From contig JAEZRD010000027.1 of the NCBI GenBank assembly GCA_023440975.1, forward strand, positions 1-24,215: 24,215 nt of DNA, written 5' to 3'. The stretch is from Methanobacteriota archaeon (GTDB lineage: Archaea; Methanobacteriota; Methanobacteria; Methanobacteriales; Methanobacteriaceae). Both the position numbers and the translations under genes were made by a program. Shown here piece after piece: positions 7,626 through 15,095 of this stretch. The first letter of the stretch is position 1, and each line of letters opens with the position of its first letter. Under the pieces are notes generated by a model. It did not search any database. It was not told where the DNA came from and saw only the letters and a program-made list of their open reading frames with translations.

Positions 7626-7646
7626 TTAAATTTCTAACTATTTTTC
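7621..7646 (+). terminator. Hairpin plus T run after rps6e
   Basis: AATAGTTA (7621-7628) and TAACTATT (7635-7642) pair perfectly around a six-base loop and run into a T5 tract. The rps6e TAG stop (7623-7625) is inside the left arm. This is a bacterial-looking intrinsic terminator shape; oligo-T alone may suffice in archaea. Confidence 0.55.
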
Positions 7647-7676
7647 AATTATTTTATTTAATCAATAAGTAAAACA

Positions 7677-7687
7677 TTTTATATAAC
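7677..7687 (+). promoter_or_regulatory. Likely TATA box for the aIF2-gamma transcript
   Basis: TTTTATATAAC is a good archaeal TATA box in the 171-bp gap after the rps6e terminator. It predicts a start near 7705 and a leader of about 90 nt. Other AT-rich candidates nearby (about 7730) cannot be excluded. Confidence 0.4.
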
Positions 7688-7796
7688 TGATTTTAAATAA
7701 ATAAAATCATAATATAAACTACAAAATAAATTTTATAATGATTATAAAAAAATGGAAGAATTATAAAAAAAATAAAAAATTATGCAGGTGTAATCT

Positions 7797-9020
7797 GTGA
7801 AAGTACAATCTGATGTAAACATAGGTTTAGTTGGTCATGTAGACCACGGTAAGACAACCCTTACCAAAGCATTATCTGGAGTATGGACAGACACTCATAG
7901 TGAAGAAACTAAAAGAGGAATATCTATCCGATTAGGATATGCAGATATAGAATTTAGAAAATGTCCAAAATGTGACGAACCTTTATGTTACACTACAAAA
8001 AAAACTTGTGAGCATTGTGGAAGCGAAACAGAACTTTTAAGACAAGTATCATTCGTGGATGCTCCAGGACACGAAACTCTTATGGCAACAATGTTATCTG
8101 GTGCTGCAATAATGGATGGAGCAGTATTAGTAATAGCTGCTAACGAAAAATGCCCTCAACCACAAACAAAAGAACATTTAATGGCTCTTGATGTAATTGG
8201 AGTAAAAAATGTAGTTGTTGTTCAAAACAAAATAGATATAGTTCCAAAGAAAAGAGTTCTTGAAAGTTATAAAGAAATCCAAGAATTCGTAAAAGGTACT
8301 TGTGCAGAAAACGCACCAATAATCCCAATATCCGCTCAACAAGGAGCAAACATGGATGTTCTTATCGGAGCTATGGATCAAGTTATTAAAACTCCAGAAC
8401 ATGATCAAGAAAAACCAGCCCGTATGTATGTCGCAAGATCATTCGATATTAACAAACCAGGTTCCCCACCTAAAAAAATACGTGGTGGAGTAATTGGTGG
8501 AAGTTTAACTCAAGGAACCCTAAAAGTAGGAGATACCCTAGAAATCCGTCCAGGAATAAACACTGGAGAAGGAAAACACTCCGAATGGATAAACTTAACC
8601 TCAGAAATTGTAGGATTAGAAGTTGGAGGAAAACAAGTGAAAGAAGTAGGTCCAGGAGGCCTAATAGGAGTAGCTACAAAACTCGACCCAGCACTTACAA
8701 AAGCAGATACATTATCCGGATCTGTAGCAGGTCAAGAAGGAACATTACCAGAAGTACTACAAGATTTCGAAATGGAAGCACACTTACTTGAAAGAGTAGT
8801 AGGAACCAAAGAAGAAAAAGAAGTAGATCCAATCAAATTACACGAACCATTAATGATAAACTGTGGAACAACTACAACAATAGGAGTAGTTGACGAAGTA
8901 TCCAAAAACGTTCACGTAATACTAAAACTACCAGTATGCGCAGACTCTGGAGACAGAGTAGCACTCAGCCGAAGAGTAGGTGCACGTTGGAGATTAATTG
9001 GATTCGGTATAATCCAATAA
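7797..9020 (+). CDS. Translation initiation factor aIF2, gamma subunit
   Basis: GTPase subunit of the heterotrimer that delivers Met-tRNAi to the small subunit. Motifs are GHVDHGKT (13-20), an inserted zinc ribbon with Cys56/Cys59 and Cys71/Cys74 (KCPKCD...TCEHCG), DAPGH (88-92), NKID (144-147) and ISAQ (178-181), followed by two EF-Tu-like beta-barrels. The length of 407 aa is normal. It starts at GTG 7797 after a GGTG site; no closer ATG fits. The zinc ribbon separates it from EF-Tu/EF-1A. It heads the second information-processing group (aIF2-gamma, PIN protein, Ppa, Rpo7, Spt4). Confidence 0.95.
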   Translation: MKVQSDVNIGLVGHVDHGKTTLTKALSGVWTDTHSEETKRGISIRLGYADIEFRKCPKCDEPLCYTTKKTCEHCGSETELLRQVSFVDAPGHETLMATMLSGAAIMDGAVLVIAANEKCPQPQTKEHLMALDVIGVKNVVVVQNKIDIVPKKRVLESYKEIQEFVKGTCAENAPIIPISAQQGANMDVLIGAMDQVIKTPEHDQEKPARMYVARSFDINKPGSPPKKIRGGVIGGSLTQGTLKVGDTLEIRPGINTGEGKHSEWINLTSEIVGLEVGGKQVKEVGPGGLIGVATKLDPALTKADTLSGSVAGQEGTLPEVLQDFEMEAHLLERVVGTKEEKEVDPIKLHEPLMINCGTTTTIGVVDEVSKNVHVILKLPVCADSGDRVALSRRVGARWRLIGFGIIQ

Positions 9021-9055
9021 GAAAAATTAAAAACATTAATAGAGGTAAACATATC

Positions 9056-9453
9056 ATGAAAGATAATGAAAAAGAACTCTTCATTGATACAAATTTTTCA
9101 TGATTCCCTTTCAGTTCAATGTTGACATAATAGATGAACTTGAAAAAGCCTTACCCTCTTATAAACTTATAACAACACAATTTGTTATAAACGAATTAAA
9201 AGGTTTAAAAAGAAACCAAAAAGGCAAAACTAGGGTAGAAGCAGGACTAGCATTAAAATATGCAAAGTCCCCAAAAATAAGTATAAAAAACATACCGTTA
9301 CAAGAAAACGAATCAGTCGATGATGCTTTGATTAGAGTAAGTAAAGTATTAGCCACAAACGATATAAATTTAAGAAAAAGGGCAAAAAATCAAGGACGAA
9401 CGGTAGTATACTTAAGACAAAAAAAATATGTAGCAATTGATGGATACATATAA
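9056..9453 (+). CDS. PIN-domain protein (Fcf1/Utp24-like), apparently frameshifted near its N-terminus
   Basis: PIN nucleases cleave RNA with an acidic Mg-binding site; this archaeal group resembles eukaryotic Fcf1/Utp24 of rRNA processing. Reading begins at ATG 9056 after GAGGT and gives MKDNEKELFIDTNF, then hits TGA at 9101. The rest of the domain continues from 9097 in the -1 frame. Joined, it is 132 residues with the expected acidic positions Asp11 (FIDTN), Glu47 (NEL), Asp89/Asp90 (VDDAL) and Asp103 (TND). The junction is the slippery heptamer A AAT TTT (9091-9097). The ATG at 9100 overlaps the TGA as ATGA but lacks its own ribosome-binding site, and starting there would lose Asp11. One missing T (mutation or sequencing error), programmed -1 frameshifting or reinitiation are all possible. 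Confidence 0.75.
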
Positions 9454-9519
9454 AAAAAATTTTTACACTCATAAAAAAAATTATTTATTAAAAAAAAATT
9501 GTATATCAATGGTGAAAAA

Positions 9520-10044
9520 ATGAATTTATGGAAAGATTTAGAACCGGGAGAAAATGTACCTGAAGAATTTAATGCAATTATTGAAGTTCCAAAAGGATCT
9601 AGAAACAAATATGAATACAACAAAGAAGCTGAAGCATTCATGTTAGACAGAGTATTATATTCCCCTGTACATTACCCAGCAGATTATGGTTTCATACCAC
9701 AAACAACTTATGATGATGGAGACCCAATGGATGTTCTCGTCATTATGCAACAACCAACATTCCCAGGATGCTTAATAACCGTAAGACCAATAGGAATTAT
9801 GGGAATGATAGATTCTGGAGATAAAGACTACAAAATATTAGCAGTACCAACAGATGACCCAAGATTTGCAGAAATAAAAGACATCGATGATGTTCCAGAA
9901 AGCTTCAAAAAAGAAATCATGCATTTCTTCAGTGTCTACAAAAACCTTGAAGGAAAAGAAGTAGACGTATTAGGATGGGAAGATAAAGAATCTGCTAAAA
10001 CAGAATTAGTCCGTTCCATTGAAATGTACAAAGAAAAATACTAA
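9520..10044 (+). CDS. ppa: Inorganic pyrophosphatase (family I)
   Basis: Hydrolyses pyrophosphate to phosphate and so pulls biosynthetic reactions forward in the cytoplasm. The signature DDGDPMDVLV holds the metal ligands (Asp66, Asp68, Asp71), and Asp98, Asp101 and Asp103 (MIDSGDKDYK) complete the site. VLYSPVHYPADYGFIP is the typical lead-in. A TTG at 9499 would add seven residues, but GGTGA (9511-9515) five bases before ATG 9520 decides the start; this gives 174 aa, normal for the family. It lies between the PIN gene and rpo7, a common archaeal arrangement. Confidence 0.95.
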   Translation: MNLWKDLEPGENVPEEFNAIIEVPKGSRNKYEYNKEAEAFMLDRVLYSPVHYPADYGFIPQTTYDDGDPMDVLVIMQQPTFPGCLITVRPIGIMGMIDSGDKDYKILAVPTDDPRFAEIKDIDDVPESFKKEIMHFFSVYKNLEGKEVDVLGWEDKESAKTELVRSIEMYKEKY

Positions 10045-10104
10045 AAAACATAAAACTCAAAGAAAAAAAATTATAAAAAAAACTAAAAAATGAAGGGATA
10101 AATT

Positions 10105-10680
10105 TTGTATTATATTGCTAAAATCGAGGACACAGTAAGAATCCCACCTTACAAGTTTGAAAGTCCTCTAGAAGATGTTGCTATCGAAGCATTAAACGAA
10201 GAGTACAATGGGGTTCTTGACAAAAGATTAGGTTTAATGGTAAGTGTTACAAAAATCGAAGATATGGGTGAAGGAGTACTCATAATGGGAGATGGAGCAG
10301 CCTACCACAAAGTCACATTCGATGCTATATTCTACAAACCAGAACAACAAGAAATTGTTGAAGGTGAAGTAATAGAAATAGCAGAATTCGGAGCATTCGT
10401 AAGAATCGGACCAATGGACGGTCTTGTTCACGTATCACAAGTAACCGATGACTACATAAACTATGATTTCAAGAGAGGAGCACTCATTGGAAAAGAATCT
10501 AACAAAGCCTTAGAAGAAGGTAACAGAGTAAGAGCAAGAATTGTTGCACTCAGCCTAAAAGGAAAATCATTAAAAGACACCCGTATAGGACTAACAATGA
10601 GACAAACCGGTTTAGGTAAATTCGAATGGATTGAAGAAGAAAAAAATAAAAGCAAAAAAGGTAAGAAGGCTAAAAAATGA
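10105..10680 (+). CDS. rpoE: RNA polymerase subunit Rpo7 (RpoE1)
   Basis: Stalk subunit of archaeal RNA polymerase, orthologous to eukaryotic Rpb7, which pairs with Rpo4 and binds nascent RNA. The N-terminal half is the RNP-like domain (YYIAKIEDTVRIPP...). An S1 domain spans roughly residues 80-165 (VEGEVIEIAEFGAFVRIGPMDGLVHVSQV). The tail is strongly basic (KSKKGKKAKK). The start is TTG at 10105 after AAGGGAT. The last codons overlap the Spt4 start as ATGA, implying coupled translation of these two transcription proteins. Length (191 aa) is as expected. Confidence 0.95.
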   Translation: MYYIAKIEDTVRIPPYKFESPLEDVAIEALNEEYNGVLDKRLGLMVSVTKIEDMGEGVLIMGDGAAYHKVTFDAIFYKPEQQEIVEGEVIEIAEFGAFVRIGPMDGLVHVSQVTDDYINYDFKRGALIGKESNKALEEGNRVRARIVALSLKGKSLKDTRIGLTMRQTGLGKFEWIEEEKNKSKKGKKAKK

Positions 10681-10859
10681 GTCTAAAAGCATGCACAGCC
10701 TGTAAACTAATTACAGAACAAGAAAGATGCCCAGTTTGCAAAAATCCAACAAGCACTAACTGGAGTGGATTAGTAATAATCACAGACCCAGAAAGATCAG
10801 ATGTTGCAAAAGAACTTAATGTAACCTTAAAAGGCGAATATGCATTAAGAGTAAGATAA
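10677..10859 (+). CDS. spt4: Transcription elongation factor Spt4 (RpoE2)
   Basis: A 60-residue zinc protein that pairs with Spt5 to clamp RNA polymerase during elongation. Zinc ligands are Cys6, Cys9, Cys18 and Cys21 (ACTACK...RCPVCK), followed by TNWSGLVIITDPERSDVAKELN, the hallmark of archaeal Spt4. The start overlaps the rpo7 stop by four bases (ATGA). The older name RpoE2 (subunit E'') reflects this linkage. It is complete and of normal length. Confidence 0.95.
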   Translation: MSLKACTACKLITEQERCPVCKNPTSTNWSGLVIITDPERSDVAKELNVTLKGEYALRVR

Positions 10860-10936
10860 AATAAAACAAATCATTTAACTATTGATAAATAATTTTTTAA
10901 AAAAAAATAATAAATAATTAATATGAGGTATAAAAA

Positions 10937-11437
10937 TTGCTGTTTGAAATAGATGATAACACAATATCAGAATTCAAAAAACCACTTGGGAAGCTCTACC
11001 CAAACTTTGAAGATGCAATTCCAGATATAAAAAAAGCAGAATTTTTAATCTCAGTAGGAGATCAAACTACTAAAAACTTGATTGATAACGATTTAACACC
11101 AAACCTTGGAATAATAGATAATCGTATACAAAGAAAAAATCATACTCATGATATAATACAAGAAAATAACATCTTAGAAGCAGAAAACCCCCCAGGAACA
11201 ATTACCGATGATCTATGGGAAACCATAGAATCTGCTATTAACTCTATAAAAAAAGACGGAATAAAACGTCAAATTATAGTTAAAGGGGAAGAAGATCTTG
11301 CAGTTCTTCCTTGCATCTTAATTGCACCTGAAGATACCATAATATTATATGGACAACCAAACGAAGGAGTAGTCTATGTAAAAGTTTCAGATGTTCAAGA
11401 TAAAGCAGAAAAACTAATGTCACTTAGCAAACATTAA
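10937..11437 (+). CDS. GTP-dependent dephospho-CoA kinase (DUF359)
   Basis: Archaeal enzyme of the last step of coenzyme A synthesis, phosphorylating dephospho-CoA with GTP instead of ATP. It is unrelated to bacterial CoaE. The family motifs are all present: VGDQTTKNL (40-48), IDNRIQRK (60-67), NPPGTIT (84-90), KGEEDLAVLP (116-125) and YGQPNEGVVYV (138-148). Length is 166 aa. The start is TTG 10937 with ATGAGGT upstream. Its position between spt4 and rps24e is conserved in Euryarchaeota and first suggested housekeeping importance. Function is assigned by family. Confidence 0.9.
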   Translation: MLFEIDDNTISEFKKPLGKLYPNFEDAIPDIKKAEFLISVGDQTTKNLIDNDLTPNLGIIDNRIQRKNHTHDIIQENNILEAENPPGTITDDLWETIESAINSIKKDGIKRQIIVKGEEDLAVLPCILIAPEDTIILYGQPNEGVVYVKVSDVQDKAEKLMSLSKH

Positions 11438-11478
11438 AATAAAAATAATGCTTTATTCTAAATATTAACAAAAAAACC

Positions 11479-11493
11479 CCAAAAATATTTTGG
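11479..11493. repeat. Inverted repeat before rps24e
   Basis: CCAAAAATATTTTGG has 6-bp arms (CCAAAA/TTTTGG) with a 3-base centre, 42 bp after the dephospho-CoA kinase stop. It could be a small hairpin in the leader of the S24e/S27ae message or an operator. Confidence 0.4.
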
Positions 11494-11540
11494 AAAAAAT
11501 TTAAAAAAAAATAACTTAAAAAAAAAATGAGGTTTATAAA

Positions 11541-11855
11541 ATGGAATACACTATAATAGAAAAAAACGTAAACAAAGTTCTTGAAAGAACAGAAGTTAAA
11601 TTTGAAATTGACTACGACGGAGAATCAACTCCTGACACAATAACCGTAAAAAATAAACTCGTAGCACTCTTAGACACCCAAAAAAACTTAATAGTAGTAG
11701 ATACTATTAAACCAAGATACGGTGAACCAGTAGCAGTAGGATACGCAAAAGTTTACGAAACTGAAGAAGCTTTAAAAGACATTGAAACCAAAAGTGTTAT
11801 AGAAAAAAACACTGAACCAGAACCAGAACCTGCTGAAGAAGAAGCTGAAGAATAA
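11541..11855 (+). CDS. rps24e: Small ribosomal subunit protein S24e
   Basis: A 104-residue archaeal S24e. The N-terminus (MEYTIIEKNVNKVLERTEVKFEI in two blocks), the middle TVKNKLVALL, and TIKPRYGEPVAVGYAKVYET are the conserved beta-strand and loop segments. The C-terminus extends into an acidic PE-rich tail (about 14 residues) that resembles the S6e tail here. The ribosome-binding site ATGAGGT lies ten bases before the ATG. It is followed 53 bp later by rps27ae, the standard archaeal pair. Confidence 0.93.
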   Translation: MEYTIIEKNVNKVLERTEVKFEIDYDGESTPDTITVKNKLVALLDTQKNLIVVDTIKPRYGEPVAVGYAKVYETEEALKDIETKSVIEKNTEPEPEPAEEEAEE

Positions 11856-11908
11856 TTAAAATAATTACAAAATTTCAATAAAAAAAATAATTAATGGAGA
11901 TAAAGAAC

Positions 11909-12064
11909 ATGAAAGTAAGTAGTCTTTATGAAGTAAACGGAGATAAAATCGTACGTAAAAACCCAATATGCCCACGTTGCGGAAACGGAGTATTCATGGC
12001 AGACCACAACAACAGATACTCTTGTGGTAAATGCGGATACACCGAAATGAAAAACAAAGAATAA
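11909..12064 (+). CDS. rps27ae: Small ribosomal subunit protein S27ae
   Basis: A 51-residue zinc-ribbon protein of the small subunit. In eukaryotes it is fused to ubiquitin; here, as in all archaea, it stands alone. It reads MKVSSLYEVNGDKIVRKNPI, then CPRCGNGVFMADH and YSCGKCGYTE. Zinc ligands are Cys21/Cys24 and Cys39/Cys42. The ribosome-binding site AATGGAGA precedes the ATG at 11909. A long AT hairpin follows the stop and closes the information-processing cluster. Confidence 0.95.
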   Translation: MKVSSLYEVNGDKIVRKNPICPRCGNGVFMADHNNRYSCGKCGYTEMKNKE

Positions 12065-12112
12065 GTAAAAAATAATAATTATACCCAATAATTACTTATT
12101 TTTTTTTACTTA
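12063..12112 (+). terminator. Terminator after rps27ae
   Basis: AGTAAAAAATAA and a T9-containing complement (TTATTTTTTTTTACT) frame an inner 7-bp stem TAATTAT/ATAATTA with loop ACCCA. Further T6-T7 runs follow to about 12135. This is a convincing end to the ribosomal-protein transcript. Confidence 0.6.
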
Positions 12113-12218
12113 CTCCTTTTTTAAAATTAACCTTTTTTTCAAAAATTAACCAAAAAAATTTAAATTATCTCTCTTTTTATACAAAAAATTACAATAAAAA
12201 AAATATAAGGTGGAGTCA

Positions 12219-13643
12219 TTGAAACTTAGAAGCGGAAGACTAGAAAAAGAAATGACAGATGAAGCAGCAGAATACACTTCATCTCTAGAATTTGATAAAT
12301 ATATTTTCTATGCTGATATAAAATGCAATCTAGCACATACTTTAATGCTAAAAGAAGAAAACATTATTGACTCAGACACTGCAGACCATATAATAGGAGC
12401 ATTAATCCAACTAAAAGACGAAGGATATGATGCACTAGAATTCGATCCATCAGTAGAAGATGTACATATGGCAGTAGAAAATTATGTGACTAATTTAATA
12501 GGTCCAGAAGCAGGATTCATGCACACAGCAAAATCCAGAAACGATCAAGTAGCCACAGACATCCGCCTAGTACTACGTGAAAAAATACGTGAAATTCAAT
12601 TAGAAATCTTAGACTTCATAGAAGGAATAGTAGATTTTGCTGAAGACTATCAAGAAACAGTATTCATAGGATTCACACATTTACAACATGCACAACCAAT
12701 AACAGTTGCACATCACCTAATGGCACATGCACAAAGTTTAAAAAGAGATTACCAAAGACTAAATGACACATACAAAAGAGTAAACATTAATCCATTAGGA
12801 TCAGCTGCAATGACAACAACCAGTTTCCCAATCAACAGAGAACTCACAACAAAACTATTAGGATTTGATTCATACATGGAAAACAGTATGGATGGAGTAG
12901 CAGCAAGAGACTTCATAGCAGAAACAGTCTTTGACCTAACACAATTATGCACAACACTATCTAAAATATGTGAAGAACTCGTACTATGGAGCACCTATGA
13001 ATTTGGAGTAATAACAATGGCAGATGAATACTGCAGTACTAGTAGTATCATGCCCCAAAAAAAGAATCCTGATGTAGCTGAAGTTGCAAGAAGCAAAGCA
13101 ACAATTGCAAATGGAGAACTTGTAACAATATTAACCATGCTAAAAGCATTACCCTACACATATAACAGAGACTTACAAGAACTAACACCCCACTTATGGA
13201 ATGCTGTAGAAAATTCATATGCAACTCTTGAAATCGTAAAACACATGTTACTAACAGTAACATTCAATGAAGATAGATGCTTAGAATTAGCAGGTAAAAA
13301 CTTCGCAACTGCAACAGACTTAGCAGACATAATGGTAAGAGAACGAAAAATACCATTCCGTACAGCACATAAAATAGTTGGAAGAATAGTTAATGAAGCA
13401 GTAGCTAATGGATTAGATGCAGAAGATATAACCTCTGAATATGTGGATAATGTAGCTATTGAATTAGGTTTTGAAAAACTAGATCTCGGTGATGAATTAG
13501 TTCACACAGCACTAAATCCTTTAGAAAATGTTAAAATGAGAACCATTCCTGGTGGACCTTCACCTGAAATGGTTGAATTAGCTAGAAACAATATGAAAAC
13601 TTTCATAAAACAAGAACTAGCTACTAAAAAAAGTGAAAAATAA
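12219..13643 (+). CDS. argH: Argininosuccinate lyase
   Basis: Splits argininosuccinate into arginine and fumarate, the last step of arginine synthesis. It belongs to the fumarase/aspartase superfamily. Motifs are HTAKSRNDQVATDIRL near residues 105-120, the THLQHAQPITVAHHLMAH catalytic-His region near 150-170, and the signature SSIMPQKKNPD with the mobile-loop Ser275/Ser276. The length of 474 aa is normal. A GTG at 12210 also opens the frame, but it lies inside the GGTGGAG ribosome-binding site, and TTG 12219 gives the usual MKLRSGRLEKEM start. The gene is monocistronic, with T-rich DNA before it and a hairpin after. Confidence 0.94.
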   Translation: MKLRSGRLEKEMTDEAAEYTSSLEFDKYIFYADIKCNLAHTLMLKEENIIDSDTADHIIGALIQLKDEGYDALEFDPSVEDVHMAVENYVTNLIGPEAGFMHTAKSRNDQVATDIRLVLREKIREIQLEILDFIEGIVDFAEDYQETVFIGFTHLQHAQPITVAHHLMAHAQSLKRDYQRLNDTYKRVNINPLGSAAMTTTSFPINRELTTKLLGFDSYMENSMDGVAARDFIAETVFDLTQLCTTLSKICEELVLWSTYEFGVITMADEYCSTSSIMPQKKNPDVAEVARSKATIANGELVTILTMLKALPYTYNRDLQELTPHLWNAVENSYATLEIVKHMLLTVTFNEDRCLELAGKNFATATDLADIMVRERKIPFRTAHKIVGRIVNEAVANGLDAEDITSEYVDNVAIELGFEKLDLGDELVHTALNPLENVKMRTIPGGPSPEMVELARNNMKTFIKQELATKKSEK

Positions 13644-13690
13644 AAGAATCCAAAATTCTTCTATTCATTTTTAAATATTTTACTAATTCT
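13644..13690. terminator. Terminator between convergent argH and the cupin gene
   Basis: AAGAAT (13644-13649) and ATTCTT (13655-13660) form a perfect stem directly after the argH stop, followed by T-rich DNA ending in T8 around 13690. The region serves argH on + and may serve the leftward operon too. Confidence 0.5.
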
Positions 13691-13695
13691 TTTTT

Positions 13696-14097
13696 TTATT
13701 CTAATTTATTATATTCCTCATCACTTACAAGTTCTAACCATTCATTATCTGGATTTTTACCTGGCACTTCAATAGCAATATGGGTGAAATAACTATCTTT
13801 TGCAGCACCATGCCAATGTTTAACATTAGCAGGAATAATAACAACATCACCAGGTTTCAATTTTCTAGCTTTTTCACCAAACTCTTGATACCAACCTTCA
13901 CCTTCAGTACAAAGTAAAATTTGACCCCCATTTTCAGTTGCATGATGAATATGCCATTTATTTCTACATCCTGGTTCGAAAGTTACATTAACAACAACTA
14001 CACCCTCCATACATAACATATTTAAATAACTTTTACCTGTAAAAAATTCTCCATAAGGATTTTCTTCTCCAATTCCAAATAATACATCTTCTACCAT
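13696..14097 (-). CDS. Cupin-domain protein
   Basis: A 133-residue single-domain cupin beta-barrel. The first cupin motif is WHIHHATENGGQILLCTEG (His-x-His, Glu) and the second is KPGDVVIIPANVKHWHGA, supplying a metal-binding site; C-terminal residues read FTHIAIEVPGKN. Small cupins of this type often sit beside carboxymuconolactone decarboxylase-like and flavodoxin genes in gut microbes, but the substrate is unknown. The ribosome-binding site AAGTGAT lies six bases before the ATG. It is the last gene of the leftward run starting at 17246. Function beyond the fold is not assigned. Confidence 0.85.
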   Translation of the reverse strand: MVEDVLFGIGEENPYGEFFTGKSYLNMLCMEGVVVVNVTFEPGCRNKWHIHHATENGGQILLCTEGEGWYQEFGEKARKLKPGDVVIIPANVKHWHGAAKDSYFTHIAIEVPGKNPDNEWLELVSDEEYNKLE

Positions 14098-14123
14098 AAT
14101 TAATCACTTCCAAATCTTTTTTT

Positions 14124-14585
14124 TTAAATCCAATTTTCTATTGTGCTTTTAGAACTATTAATATCACTTGCAAAAATAGATAATTCATCTTCAATATTTG
14201 CGCCTTCACAAAGTTTATCAAGCTCTTTTCTACTTTTACCCATTCCACCACTTCCACTAGTTACAAATGGTTTAACTGTTTTTCCCTTAAAATCTAATAA
14301 TTCAAGTAATGAATGCATAACCATAGGCATTGTTCCCCACCAATTAGGATAACCTATGTAAATAGTATCATATTCATCAATATCCTCAAGATATTCTTGA
14401 AGTTCAGGATGCTTATTAGCACTTAACTCATATCTAGCCTGAATAACACATCTTAAATAATTACTAGGATACTCTTTTACAGGTTTAATTTCAAAAATAT
14501 CTCCATTTGTGAACTCTTTAATATATTCAGCAATAGTACGAGTATTACCTGACCAAGAATAATAAATTATTAAACTTTTACTCAT
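14124..14585 (-). CDS. Flavodoxin, tandem copy 1 (promoter-distal)
   Basis: FMN-binding electron carrier of 153 residues. The phosphate loop is SWSGNTRT (residues 10-17), with YDTIYIGYPNWWGTMPM and FVTSGSGGMGKS forming the remaining FMN-contact loops. It belongs to the short bacterial-type flavodoxin group rather than to F420-linked flavoproteins. The open frame extends upstream to 14603, but the MSKSLIIYYSWSGNT start at 14585 is shared with the neighbouring copy and fits the conserved ATGGAGA upstream, so I prefer it. It is clearly paralogous to the next two genes. Confidence 0.88.
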   Translation of the reverse strand: MSKSLIIYYSWSGNTRTIAEYIKEFTNGDIFEIKPVKEYPSNYLRCVIQARYELSANKHPELQEYLEDIDEYDTIYIGYPNWWGTMPMVMHSLLELLDFKGKTVKPFVTSGSGGMGKSRKELDKLCEGANIEDELSIFASDINSSKSTIENWI

Positions 14586-14610
14586 AATATCATAAATCTC
14601 CATTTTTTTT

Positions 14611-15072
14611 TTAAATCCAATTTTCTACACTACTTTTAGCATTACTTATACCACTACTTCTAATACATAAACCATCTTTAACATTTGCACCTTTACAAGA
14701 GTTTTCAAGGTATCGTTTACTACTACCCATTCCACTTCCACCACTTGTGACAAATGGTTTAACAGTTTTTCCAGTGAAATCTAATTTTTCCACAAGAGAA
14801 AGTATAGGCATTGGTAAAGTTCCCCACCAATTAGGGTATCCAATATAAATAGTATCATAGTCACTTATACTATTTAAATATTCTTGAAGTTTTGGACGAG
14901 CATTAGAATTTAAATCATCTTTAGCTTCTTTTAAACATGTTTGATAATTACTTGAATATTCATTATCAGGTTTAATTTTAAAAATATCTCCACCAGTAAA
15001 TTCTGCAATATAATCTGCTATAACTTCTGTGTTTCCAGACCAGGAATAATAAATTATTAAACTTTTACTCAT
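14611..15072 (-). CDS. Flavodoxin, tandem copy 2
   Basis: A 153-residue flavodoxin, the closest relative of copy 1. They share the N-terminus MSKSLIIYYSWSGNT, YIGYPNWWGT, GKTVKPFVTSG and the C-terminal ENWI, and also the short leader and poly-A/T spacer. That points to a recent tandem duplication of a gene plus its leader. The frame opens at 15105 within the preceding gene, but the ATG at 15072 is preferred for the same reason as in copy 1. Redox partners are unknown; the SDR and the FMN protein nearby are possible. Confidence 0.88.
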   Translation of the reverse strand: MSKSLIIYYSWSGNTEVIADYIAEFTGGDIFKIKPDNEYSSNYQTCLKEAKDDLNSNARPKLQEYLNSISDYDTIYIGYPNWWGTLPMPILSLVEKLDFTGKTVKPFVTSGGSGMGSSKRYLENSCKGANVKDGLCIRSSGISNAKSSVENWI

Positions 15073-15095
15073 AATATCAAATTTCTCCATTTTTT

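Noticed and set aside
13973..13980. GGTTCGAA resembling a tRNA T-loop
   Set aside because: It falls inside the cupin coding frame, and no acceptor, D or anticodon stems surround it. No tRNA was found in the window.
14100..14130. Poly-T tracts between the leftward genes taken as + strand terminators
   Set aside because: All genes here read leftward, where these tracts are poly-A. They are simply AT-rich spacers with repeated leader sequence.
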